Assembly: GCA_005503335.1 (NCBI GenBank)
Contig: SCMQ01000001.1
Coordinates: 1-64,000, forward strand
Direction of reading: 5' to 3'
Origin: Comamonadaceae bacterium 2FH
GTDB taxonomy: Bacteria > Pseudomonadota > Gammaproteobacteria > Burkholderiales > Burkholderiaceae_C
Length of the DNA: 64,000 nucleotides
Of this stretch, positions 55,072 through 63,465 are shown piece by piece. Position numbers and translations under genes: made by a program. Positions within the stretch are counted from its first letter, which is position 1, and each line of letters begins with the position of its first letter. Under the pieces are notes generated by a model, which did no database searches, was not told where the DNA came from, and was given only the letters and a program-made list of their open reading frames with translations.

Positions 55072-55854
55072 ATGTCTAGTGAAGAAATTGGTGTCGCTCT
55101 GGACGGTCACGTCGCAGTGGTGGAACTGCGGCGTCCGCCCAACAACTTCCTCGACGTCGACCTGATCGCTGAACTCGCGACGAAGCTGGAGCGTCTTGAC
55201 GAGGAGCCCCAGTGTCGCAGCATCGTTCTGGCGGCGGCAGGCAAGCACTTCTGCGCAGGCGGCAACCTCAAGCAGCGGCTGGAGGTGGAAGCTCGCGGGG
55301 AATCGTTCGTGCCAGCGACGCGCCACATCTACAAGGAGGCGCGCCGGCTCGTGGGAACACGCAAGCCGATAGTCGCCGCCGTGCAGGGCAGCGCGATCGG
55401 TGCGGGCCTGGGGCTGGCGGTCGTGGCGGACTTCCGCGTCACCTGCAAGGAAGCCCGGTTTGCCGCGAACTTCAACGCCATCGGCTTCGGGCCGGGTTTC
55501 GGCCTGACTGTCACGCTGCCGCGCCTGGTGGGACAGCAGAACGCGCGTTGGCTGTTCATGACGGGCAAGCGCATTCCCGGCGACGAAGCCTTCGCCATGG
55601 GCCTGGCCGATCGCCTCGTGGAGCAGGACCAGGTGCGCGCCGTTGCGATGGAGATGGCGCAGGAAATCGCGCGCTGCGCCCCGCTTTCGGTGCAGTCCAC
55701 GCGCGACATGCTCAACGCCGGCTTCATCGCCGAGTTCCGCGCCGCCACCGAGCGCGAGTCCTTCGAGCAGAACTGGCTGCGCCAGACCAACGACTACAAG
55801 GAAGGCGTCGAAGCCGCCTCGGAACGCCGCGAACCGAACTTCACGGGCACCTGA
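55072..55854 (+). CDS. crotonase-fold protein lacking canonical catalytic Glu
   Basis: This 260-aa protein has the CoA-binding/oxyanion segments GKHFCAGGNLKQR and GSAIGAGLGLAVVADFRV. In canonical hydratases the first catalytic Glu follows GGGCE; here the position reads GAGLG. The second, in PEI, reads FNAIGFGPGFG. Hydration by the usual mechanism is therefore unlikely; isomerase, hydrolase, retro-Claisen or C-C lyase activity is possible. AGGGGAAGCAGA precedes the ATG. Its neighbour MaoC protein can supply hydration instead. Confidence 0.88.
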   Translation: MSSEEIGVALDGHVAVVELRRPPNNFLDVDLIAELATKLERLDEEPQCRSIVLAAAGKHFCAGGNLKQRLEVEARGESFVPATRHIYKEARRLVGTRKPIVAAVQGSAIGAGLGLAVVADFRVTCKEARFAANFNAIGFGPGFGLTVTLPRLVGQQNARWLFMTGKRIPGDEAFAMGLADRLVEQDQVRAVAMEMAQEIARCAPLSVQSTRDMLNAGFIAEFRAATERESFEQNWLRQTNDYKEGVEAASERREPNFTGT

Positions 55855-55890
55855 CCGGCGCCCGAGAACACTGAACAAGGAAACCTTGAC

Positions 55891-57315
55891 ATGACAGAGT
55901 TGATTGATGTCCGCCTGCTGATCGCCGGCGAATGGCAGGACGGCGCCAGCCAAGCTGAGGTGCTGGACAAGTTCCGCCTGACGCCCTACGCCCGCACCCA
56001 CATCGCCTCACAGGAGCAGGTCCGCGCGGCGGTGGCCGCGGCCGAGGCCGCGTTCCGAAAATCGACGCTGACGGCCCATGACCGTGGCGCCATCCTCGAC
56101 CGGGCTGCCGCCATCATCGAGCGGGATGGCGACAAGTTCATCAAAATCCTGCAGACCGAGGGCGGCTTCACGCTCTCCGATTCGCAGGGCGAGCTGCGCC
56201 GCTGCATCCAGACCTTCAAGCTGTCGGCGGAAGAAGGGCGCCGCCTCGTCGGCGAAGTGATCCCCCTCGAAGGCGCCCCGCAACAAGCGGGCCGCCTGGG
56301 CTTCACCATCCCGGTGCCGCTGGGCGTGATCTGCGCGATCACCCCGTTCAATGCGCCGATCAACACCGTGGCGCACAAGATCGGCCCGGCGATCGCCGCG
56401 GGCAACGCCGTGGTGGTCAAGCCCTCGAGCAGCACCCCCAACACCACCAACATGCTGGCCGCCGCCCTGATGGAAGCCGGCCTGCCCGCGGGCCTGATCT
56501 CCGTGATCCACGGCGGCTCCAAGGTGGCGCACTGGCTGATCGCCGAGCCGGCGTTCAAGTTCTTCGCTTTCACCGGCAGCACCGAAGTCGGCCGCGACAT
56601 CCAGCAGCGCGCCGGCCTGCGCCGCACCCAGATGGAACTTGGCAGCATTGCCTTCACCATCCTGAGCGCCGACACCAACCTTGACGTCGCCCTGCCCAAG
56701 GTGGTGGGCGCCGCCTACCGCAAGGCAGGCCAGGTCTGCACCTCCATCCAGACCCTGCTGGTGGAACGCAGCCGGATGGCCGAGGTCGAGGCGCGCCTGA
56801 CCGAGATGGTCAACAAGCTGGCCTATGGCGATCCGTTCGATCCCAAGACCCAGGTTGGACCGGTCATCAGCTTGGCGTCGGCCCAGCGCATCGAGAGCTG
56901 GATCGAACAGGCGATGCAGCGCGGCGCGCGCCGCCTCGCGGGCGGCCCGCGCCAGGGCGCGGTGGTTCCGCCGACGCTGCTGGCCGACGTGGACGACAGT
57001 TGCGACGTCAGCTGCAACGAGATCTTCGGCCCGGTGATGACGCTGGTGCCCTACGACACACTGGACGAGGCCATCGACCGCGTCAACTCGACGCCCTACG
57101 GCCTGGCCACCGGCTTCTTTACCAACCGCCTGGACGAGGCAATGAAGGCCGTGCGCCGCCTGGATGTGGGCGGCGTACACATCAACGAGACATCTAGCTC
57201 CCGCGTCGACCTGATGCCGTACGGAGGCACCAAGGATTCCGGCTTCGGCCGCGAGGGCCCGCGCTACGCCGTGCACGAAATGTGCGAAATGCGCATGGTG
57301 AGCCTGTCGGTCTGA
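55891..57315 (+). CDS. aldehyde dehydrogenase of the CoA-pathway operon
   Basis: This 474-aa ALDH has [51 protein letters not shown], Glu in [14 protein letters not shown] and Cys in [12 protein letters not shown], ending [19 protein letters not shown]. It lies between the crotonase and EtfB genes. It could oxidise an aldehyde released by the thiolase-like aldolase or the ThDP enzyme. Whether it is CoA-acylating cannot be told from sequence. Confidence 0.93.
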   Translation: MTELIDVRLLIAGEWQDGASQAEVLDKFRLTPYARTHIASQEQVRAAVAAAEAAFRKSTLTAHDRGAILDRAAAIIERDGDKFIKILQTEGGFTLSDSQGELRRCIQTFKLSAEEGRRLVGEVIPLEGAPQQAGRLGFTIPVPLGVICAITPFNAPINTVAHKIGPAIAAGNAVVVKPSSSTPNTTNMLAAALMEAGLPAGLISVIHGGSKVAHWLIAEPAFKFFAFTGSTEVGRDIQQRAGLRRTQMELGSIAFTILSADTNLDVALPKVVGAAYRKAGQVCTSIQTLLVERSRMAEVEARLTEMVNKLAYGDPFDPKTQVGPVISLASAQRIESWIEQAMQRGARRLAGGPRQGAVVPPTLLADVDDSCDVSCNEIFGPVMTLVPYDTLDEAIDRVNSTPYGLATGFFTNRLDEAMKAVRRLDVGGVHINETSSSRVDLMPYGGTKDSGFGREGPRYAVHEMCEMRMVSLSV

Positions 57316-57352
57316 CCGAGCTTCAAGGAAACAAGGAATTGGAAGAGCAAAG

Positions 57353-58102
57353 ATGAAAGTGTTGGTCGCTGTGAAGCGCGTTGTCGACTTCAACGTCAAG
57401 GTCAGAGTCAGGTCGGACAACACGGGGGTGGACATCGCCAACGTGAAGATGAGCGCGAACCCGTTCTGCGAGATTGCGGTCGAGGAGGCCGTGCGCCTGA
57501 AGGAAAAGGGACTTGCCACGGAAGTCATCGCCGTCTCCTGCGGCGTTCAGCAGTGCCAGGAAACCCTGCGCACCGCCATGGCCATAGGCGCCGACCGCGC
57601 CATCCTGGTCGAGACGAATGAAGAGCTGCAGCCCCTGGCCGTGGCCAAGCTGCTGGCCGCCCTGGTGGCCAAGGAACAACCCGGCCTGGTGATCCTGGGC
57701 AAGCAGGCCATCGACGACGACGCGAATCAGACCGGCCAGATGCTCGCGGCGCTGGCCGAGCTGCCCCAGGCCACCTTCGCCTCCAAGGTCGAGGTGGCGG
57801 GCGACAAGGTACAGGTGACGCGCGAGATCGACGGGGGCCTGGAAACCCTCAGCCTGTCGCTGCCCGCCGTGGTCACCACCGACCTGCGCCTGAACGAGCC
57901 GCGCTACGTGACCCTGCCCAACATCATGAAGGCCAAGAAGAAGCCGCTGGAGACCGTCAAGCCCGAGGACCTGGGCGTCGATGTCACGCCGCGCCTGAAG
58001 ACCCTCAAGGTCTCTGAACCCCCGAAGCGCGGCGCCGGCATCAAGGTGCCCGACGTCGCCACCCTGGTGGACAAGCTCAGGAACGAAGCGAAGGTGATCT
58101 GA
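57353..58102 (+). CDS. etfB: electron transfer flavoprotein subunit beta
   Basis: This 249-aa EtfB binds AMP and pairs with EtfA to carry electrons from acyl-CoA dehydrogenase to the quinone pool through ETF:QO. It has [38 protein letters not shown] and [14 protein letters not shown]. It is co-transcribed with etfA, 2 bp apart, at the end of the operon. A dedicated etf pair here suggests the operon relies on dehydrogenase flux separate from the housekeeping copy. Confidence 0.96.
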   Translation: MKVLVAVKRVVDFNVKVRVRSDNTGVDIANVKMSANPFCEIAVEEAVRLKEKGLATEVIAVSCGVQQCQETLRTAMAIGADRAILVETNEELQPLAVAKLLAALVAKEQPGLVILGKQAIDDDANQTGQMLAALAELPQATFASKVEVAGDKVQVTREIDGGLETLSLSLPAVVTTDLRLNEPRYVTLPNIMKAKKKPLETVKPEDLGVDVTPRLKTLKVSEPPKRGAGIKVPDVATLVDKLRNEAKVI

Positions 58103-58104
58103 TC

Positions 58105-59037
58105 ATGACTGCATTGGTTATTGCCGAACACGACAACGCCTCCATCAGGGGCGCCACGCTCAACACCGTCACCGCGGCCGCAGCCTGCGGCGGCGAAGTC
58201 CATGTGCTGGTCGCCGGCCACAACGCCCAGGCAGCCGCCGAAGCCGCCGCGAAGATCCAGGGCGTGGCCAAGGTGATCCTGGCCGACGGCGAAGCCCTGG
58301 CCCATGGCCTGGCCGAGAACCTGGCCGCCCAGGTGCTGGCCCTGGCCGGCAACTATAGCCACATCCTGTTCCCGGCCACCGCCGCCGGCAAGAACGTGGC
58401 CCCGCGCGTGGCCGCCAAGCTGGACCTGGCCCAGGTCAGCGAGATCACCAAGGTGGTCTCCCCCGACAGCTTCGAGCGCCCGATCTACGCCGGCAACGCG
58501 ATTGCCACCGTGCAGAGCCTGGACGCCAAGAAGCTGATCACCGTGCGCAGCACCGGCTTCGACGCCGCGGCAGCGAGCGGCGGCAGCGCCGCCGTCCAGA
58601 AGATCGAGGCCGTGGCCGCCAGCGGCAAGAGCGCCTTCGTCTCGAGTGAGATCGCCAAGAGCGAGCGCCCCGAGCTGACGGCCGCCAAGATCGTGGTCTC
58701 GGGCGGAAGAGCCCTGGGTTCAGCCGAGAAGTTCAACGAAGTCATCACCCCGCTGGCCGACAAGCTGGGCGCGGCGATTGGCGCCAGCCGCGCCGCGGTG
58801 GACGCGGGCTACGCCCCCAACGACCTGCAGGTCGGCCAGACCGGCAAGATCGTGGCGCCGCAGCTGTACATCGCCTGCGGCATCTCGGGGGCCATCCAGC
58901 ACTTGGCGGGCATGAAGGACGCCAAGGTGATCGTGGCGATCAACAAGGATCCGGAGGCGCCGATCTTCTCGGTGGCCGACTACGGGCTGGAGGCCGACTT
59001 GTTCACGGCGGTGCCGGAGCTGGTCAAGGCACTGTAA
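58105..59037 (+). CDS. etfA: electron transfer flavoprotein subunit alpha
   Basis: This 310-aa EtfA binds FAD through [20 protein letters not shown] and [17 protein letters not shown]. The N-terminal domain starts [20 protein letters not shown]. It is the last gene of the operon starting at 47735. No T-rich terminator hairpin was found after it. Confidence 0.96.
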   Translation: MTALVIAEHDNASIRGATLNTVTAAAACGGEVHVLVAGHNAQAAAEAAAKIQGVAKVILADGEALAHGLAENLAAQVLALAGNYSHILFPATAAGKNVAPRVAAKLDLAQVSEITKVVSPDSFERPIYAGNAIATVQSLDAKKLITVRSTGFDAAAASGGSAAVQKIEAVAASGKSAFVSSEIAKSERPELTAAKIVVSGGRALGSAEKFNEVITPLADKLGAAIGASRAAVDAGYAPNDLQVGQTGKIVAPQLYIACGISGAIQHLAGMKDAKVIVAINKDPEAPIFSVADYGLEADLFTAVPELVKAL

Positions 59038-59125
59038 ATCCGTCGGCGATGCTCTCGCGGCGCGAACATCGGGAGGGAGCGATGCGAGAACGATCTTCTC
59101 GGCGGGCGGCGGCTCGGCGCACGTG

Positions 59126-60292
59126 ATGGGCAGGCGCGGCAATCTAGGCGCGGAGATTGCGCCGGCCGTACTCGGCCAGGTCTGCCTGCACGCAGCCATG
59201 GCCGGCGCCCGCATGTCGGCGCCGCTTCTGGCGTTGAGCCAGGGTTACGGCAAGGGGGCGACAGGCTTGTTGGTTGCCCTGTTTGCCGCGACGCAGATCT
59301 TCCTGTCCCTGCCCGCTGGGCGCTACGCCGACCGCCATGGCCTGAAGCGACCGCTGATGATATGTGTCGTGGCGGCTTCCATCGGTGTTGGACTCGCCGC
59401 GGTGTGGCCGGTTTATCCCGTGCTCTGCGTCACGGCCTTGCTGTGCGGCGGTTCGGTGGGGGCCGCCACGATTGCGCTGCAGCGCCATGTCGGCCGCGCC
59501 GCCGAGTCAGCGGCCGAGTTGAAGAAGGCGTTCTCGTTGCTCTCGATCGCGCCGGCCAGTGCGAATTTCGTCGGCCCTCTGCTCGCAGGGTTGCTGATCG
59601 ACCATGCGGGATTCCGAGCCGCATTTGCGGCGCTGGCCTGCCTGCCGGTGATCAGCTGGCTCTTGTCTCGCAACGCGCGCGAGTTTGGCGCTAACGAAAA
59701 GGTGCCGGCCGGGCCGCCTGGCACGGCGTGGGAGCTCATGGCTCAGCCCGGTATGCGCCGCCTGATGTTCATGAATACGCTGATGACGTCATCCTGGGAT
59801 TTCCACGGCTTCATGGTCCCGGTGCTAGGGCATGAGCGGGGCATCTCCGCATCGGCGATCGGGACGATTCTGGGTTCCTTCGCCGTCGCGGCCGCATTGA
59901 TTCGGGTTTCAGTGCCGGCGATTGCGGCCCGTGTACGCGAGTGGGTGCTGATCACAGGGGCGGTTGCGCTCGCAGGTATCGTCCTGCTCGCCTACCCCTT
60001 CACCCTGTCGCCGTTCACGATGGCTGTGTGCTCTGCGCTGCTCGGGATGGCGCTGGGATCGGTCCAGCCGATGGTGTTGAGCATGCTGCATCACATGACG
60101 CCGAGCCATCGCCAGGGCGAGGCCTTGGCGATGCGGTTGATCTTCACCAACGCCTCGGCGCTGACCATGCCGATGCTGCTGGGTGTAGCAGGCGGCGTGG
60201 TTGGCGCAAGCGGGGTGTTCTGGCTCATGGGGACGGTCGTGGCGGCTGGCAGCCGCGTCGGCTTCGGCCTGCGCGACGTGCACACCGAATAG
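59126..60292 (+). CDS. MFS transporter
   Basis: This 388-aa membrane protein has about twelve hydrophobic segments and the MFS loop 2-3 signature PAGRYADRHGLKRPLM. The second half begins near AQPGMRRLMFMNTLMTSSWD. An in-frame GTG lies three bases before the ATG. It is 88 bp after etfA and may export or import a pathway compound; direction and substrate are unknown. Confidence 0.9.
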   Translation: MGRRGNLGAEIAPAVLGQVCLHAAMAGARMSAPLLALSQGYGKGATGLLVALFAATQIFLSLPAGRYADRHGLKRPLMICVVAASIGVGLAAVWPVYPVLCVTALLCGGSVGAATIALQRHVGRAAESAAELKKAFSLLSIAPASANFVGPLLAGLLIDHAGFRAAFAALACLPVISWLLSRNAREFGANEKVPAGPPGTAWELMAQPGMRRLMFMNTLMTSSWDFHGFMVPVLGHERGISASAIGTILGSFAVAAALIRVSVPAIAARVREWVLITGAVALAGIVLLAYPFTLSPFTMAVCSALLGMALGSVQPMVLSMLHHMTPSHRQGEALAMRLIFTNASALTMPMLLGVAGGVVGASGVFWLMGTVVAAGSRVGFGLRDVHTE

Positions 60293-60431
60293 GTCGGCCA
60301 CGTGTCTCTCGCAGCAGGGAATTACCGATGCCGATTTGCCATCCACCACCGAAAACGTGCCGTTCAACGCCCGGCGTTTCGGCATCGCCGACATCTATAG
60401 CCAGGATGCCGTTACCACCATTCTGATGTAG
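60293..60431 (+). pseudogene. coding-like tail without a gene body
   Basis: One plus frame after the MFS gene reads GITDADLPSTTENVPFNARR then FGIADIYSQDAVTTILM and stops, with natural codon use and no start or ribosome site. It looks like the C-terminus of a lost protein. No family was recognised. Confidence 0.25.
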
Positions 60432-60475
60432 TCCTTCGCAGCTCGACCGATGCAGACTCAACTCTGGGCAGCCGC

Positions 60476-61243
60476 ATGAAATACATCCTCGTTACGGGTT
60501 CGACGGAAGGGCTCGGTCTCGCCGCGGCACGTAGTCTCATGGACGAGGGCTACGAAGTCATCCTCCATGCTCGTTCATCCAGTCGATCTGCCGCATTAGC
60601 CGCTATCGCCCCGCGCTCGGCAGGGGTTGTCATTGGGGATTTGGGCAGCGTTGAGGAAACGCGGTCCGTGGCCCAGCAAGTCAACAGGATTGGCCGGATG
60701 CACGCCGTCATCCACAATGCCGGCACCTACGGAGAATCGAGGCGCAATTCCACACCCGAGGGGCACGCTCAGATTCTCGCAGTCAACACGTTGGCGCCTT
60801 ACATGCTGACGGCCTTGATCGAGCGTCCGAAGCGTTTGATCTACCTCAGCAGCTCAATGCATCGGGGGGCGGGTACTTCCCTGCGCGACATCGATTGGGT
60901 CGAACGTCGCTGGGATCGGGATAGCGCCTACTCGGAAAGCAAACTGTACGTCACCGCACTTGCCCTGTCGGTGGCCCGGCTTTGGCCGGATGTGCTGAGC
61001 AGCGCCGTCGATCCAGGCTGGGTTCCCACCAGAATGGGCGGTCCCAATGCTCCCGACGATCTGACCCAGGGATATCTTACGCAGACATGGCTCGCTGTCA
61101 GCGAAGATGCCGCCGCAAGAGTCAGTGGCGGGTACTGGTATCACCGGGTACAACAGAAGTCCACACCAGAAGCGCTCGATCCAGATTTTCAGGATCGGCT
61201 CATGGCGAGGCTCGCCGAACTGACAGGTATCTCGCTATTGTGA
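60476..61243 (+). CDS. short-chain dehydrogenase/reductase
   Basis: This 255-aa SDR has the N-terminal NAD(P) motif ILVTGSTEGLGLAAAR, HNAGTYGES, Ser in LIYLSSSMHRGAG and YSESKLYVTALAL (Tyr-x3-Lys). Its C-terminus (GGYWYHRVQQKSTPEALDPD) resembles the NmrA/retinol-dehydrogenase-like group of atypical SDRs. It stands alone between the MFS and LysR genes. The reaction is unknown. Confidence 0.88.
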   Translation: MKYILVTGSTEGLGLAAARSLMDEGYEVILHARSSSRSAALAAIAPRSAGVVIGDLGSVEETRSVAQQVNRIGRMHAVIHNAGTYGESRRNSTPEGHAQILAVNTLAPYMLTALIERPKRLIYLSSSMHRGAGTSLRDIDWVERRWDRDSAYSESKLYVTALALSVARLWPDVLSSAVDPGWVPTRMGGPNAPDDLTQGYLTQTWLAVSEDAAARVSGGYWYHRVQQKSTPEALDPDFQDRLMARLAELTGISLL

Positions 61244-61400
61244 AGCGAGTGACGGGTTCATATCGGAGATTCTGACTATCCGAGGATCGAAGGACCCGAG
61301 AGGACGGCTCGTTCGGCTCGATTGCGGTAATGGAAGGTAAGGCGACGTTCCGCCTGTCCTCCCATGGGATCATGCGCCGTCGAGGCGAGGAGTAAAATTG

Positions 61401-61417
61401 GTTCCATCTAGTGAACT
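61401..61417. promoter_or_regulatory. weak variant of the 17-bp palindrome (site I)
   Basis: GTTCC-atctagt-GAACT retains the 5-7-5 spacing with imperfect halves, 16 bp upstream of the LysR start, where autoregulation would be expected. Confidence 0.25.
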
Positions 61418-61432
61418 ATTGGACTTCTGGCC

Positions 61433-62416
61433 ATGGATCTGCGGCAATTGAGATACTTCGTTCAGATTGTCGAGAGCGGAAGCCTGTCCAAGGCGTCGCG
61501 CCAGCTGTTCATTGCCCAGCCGGCACTGAGCACGCACATGGCCAGACTCGAGGAGGAAGTGGGCAGGCCCTTGCTGGTGCGTTCAGCACGCGGCGTGGTG
61601 CCGACGCCCAACGGCGACGCGCTGTACCGCCACGCCAAGTTTCTCGTGCGTCAGTTTGACGAAGCCGTGTTCGTGGCGCGCCAGGAATACTTCGACCTGA
61701 AAGGGCGTGTGACCATCGGTCTCGCTCCGGAAACCGCGTGCATGCTGGGATTGCCGCTGCTGAAACACATACGGGAAAAGTACCCCGGCATCGTCCTCAA
61801 TGTCGTCGCGGTGCACTCGGGTTACCTGGAGGACCTGGCGCGCTCGGGCCAGCTGGACGTGGCCATCTTGTTCAGCAAGACGGCTGCAAACGAATTGACT
61901 TTCGAGCCGCTCCTCGAGGAGGAGGTCTACGTGATGCTCCCAAGGAACAGCGGGATCCTTCCGGAATCGAAGGCATCGTTGACGCTCGCCGAAGCGGCGG
62001 CGCTTCCGCTCATTCTCCCGAGCACGGGATACGGATTGAGGCGGCAGATCATGCTGGAGTTCGAGCGGGCAAACTTGCAGTATGAGGCAGTTGCCGAGAT
62101 CGACTCCCTGCTGCTGGCCATGCGGTACAGCGCCAAGGGCGGCGGCGTCACCATTCAGCCCATGGCGTCGACCCAGGCCTTCGACTTACCCGAGGGGTGG
62201 CGGTGCCTTCCAATATCCGACGCGCGGATGATGCGAACCAATTACCTCTACACATTGCCGATCCAAAAGCTGTCCGCAGGAGCTTCCGTGGTGCGTTCCG
62301 AGCTGAAGAACGTCGTGCGCAATCTCGTGGAAAGTGGCAGCTGGAAAGGCGTCCGGTTGATCGAAGAGGCCGCCCCACGGATATCAGCGGAGGACGCCGG
62401 ACGCCGCGCAGTCTGA
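61433..62416 (+). CDS. LysR-family regulator, convergent with Bug 7
   Basis: This 327-aa regulator has the HTH MDLRQLRYFVQIVESGSLSK to IAQPALSTHMARLEEE and an effector domain from VTIGLAPETACMLGLPLLK. The LRQLRYFVQIVESGSLSKA start relates it to the regulators at 28108 and 44189. It is convergent with Bug 7, so its target may be the SDR/MFS side or the Bug 7-GMC operon. Confidence 0.9.
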   Translation: MDLRQLRYFVQIVESGSLSKASRQLFIAQPALSTHMARLEEEVGRPLLVRSARGVVPTPNGDALYRHAKFLVRQFDEAVFVARQEYFDLKGRVTIGLAPETACMLGLPLLKHIREKYPGIVLNVVAVHSGYLEDLARSGQLDVAILFSKTAANELTFEPLLEEEVYVMLPRNSGILPESKASLTLAEAAALPLILPSTGYGLRRQIMLEFERANLQYEAVAEIDSLLLAMRYSAKGGGVTIQPMASTQAFDLPEGWRCLPISDARMMRTNYLYTLPIQKLSAGASVVRSELKNVVRNLVESGSWKGVRLIEEAAPRISAEDAGRRAV

Positions 62417-62434
62417 TGCGCTGCCGGCCAGCCG

Positions 62435-63427
62435 TCAGTCCATCGATGCACCTGAAGTCTTGATCCGCTCTGCCTGTCGCGGACGGTCCTTGGCAAGAAA
62501 ATCGGCGAGCTCGGCAGGGGTGGATCCGACCACCCTGAAGCCAAATGGCTCCAGGTACTTCCCTTGGAACTCCGGGTCATTAAGGACTTTCCGGATTGCG
62601 TCGGCGAGCTTCTCGACGACCACCACGGGGGTACCCGCCGGCGCTTGCAAGACGAAGTTGAAATCCGCTTGCACGGGGGCCACCTTCGTTTCGCTGAATA
62701 CCGGGACTTGCGGCAGCGCCTTGACGCGCATGGGTGCATCTACGACCAAAGCCTTGAGCCTGCCATCATGCACATAGGGAGCCGCACCGGCCACCGCGAC
62801 CCAGGCGGCTTCCACCTGGCCCGAAACGAGATCCGTGAGCAAGGGCGCGACGCCCTTGTAGGGGACGTGAATCATGTTCAGGCCGTTTTGTTTGGCGAGC
62901 ATGGCCATGGGTAGATGCAGGACGCCGCCATTACCGGCCGAGGCATAGCTCACCGGCCGCGCTGCAGCGCGCGACCTCGCGAGCGCAACGAATTCCTCAA
63001 TGGAGTTCGCCGGGACGCTCGGGTTAACGACTAAGACCAAGGGCGAGGACACCAGCCTGGTGATCGGAGCGAAGTCTTTCTCAGGGTTGTAGTTCAGCTT
63101 TCTAAAGAGAAACTGATTCTGCGTGAGCGGCACTTCCGTCGACAGCAGCAGCGTGTGGCCGTCCGCGGGTGCCTTGCTGACCTGCTGGGCCGCTATGGCC
63201 TCGTTGGCGCCGGGCCTGTTGTCAATGATCACCGGCTGTTTCCAATCGCTTGTCAGGCGCGGTCCTATGGCTCGCATCAGAACGTCCGTGGGCCCCCCCG
63301 CCGGATATCCGACCACAACTGTGATCGGCTTCACGGGATAGTCCGTTGCGTTCACAGCGGAAGCTGCGAACAAGCTGGCGGCCGCAGCCGCGGATGCCAG
63401 CGCGGAAAAAATTCGTCTCCGTGTCAT
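62435..63427 (-). CDS. Bug/TctC family receptor (Bug 7)
   Basis: This 330-aa periplasmic binding protein has a signal with an Arg-rich start (MTRRRIFSALASAAAAASLF, cut near VNATDY). Motifs are ITVVVGYPAGGPTDVLM, VIIDNRPGANEAIAA, PADGHTLLLSTEVPL and IHVPYKGVAPLLTDLVSGQ. AAGGAGCAAG precedes the ATG. It is the close paralogue of Bug 5. It lies 38 bp after the GMC gene that runs off the window and is probably co-transcribed with it, repeating the Bug-plus-GMC pairing seen at 14065-16734. Confidence 0.92.
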   Translation of the reverse strand: MTRRRIFSALASAAAAASLFAASAVNATDYPVKPITVVVGYPAGGPTDVLMRAIGPRLTSDWKQPVIIDNRPGANEAIAAQQVSKAPADGHTLLLSTEVPLTQNQFLFRKLNYNPEKDFAPITRLVSSPLVLVVNPSVPANSIEEFVALARSRAAARPVSYASAGNGGVLHLPMAMLAKQNGLNMIHVPYKGVAPLLTDLVSGQVEAAWVAVAGAAPYVHDGRLKALVVDAPMRVKALPQVPVFSETKVAPVQADFNFVLQAPAGTPVVVVEKLADAIRKVLNDPEFQGKYLEPFGFRVVGSTPAELADFLAKDRPRQAERIKTSGASMD

Positions 63428-63465
63428 TGTCTTGCTCCTTCGAGATGAGAGTTGCGTGCAGAAAT

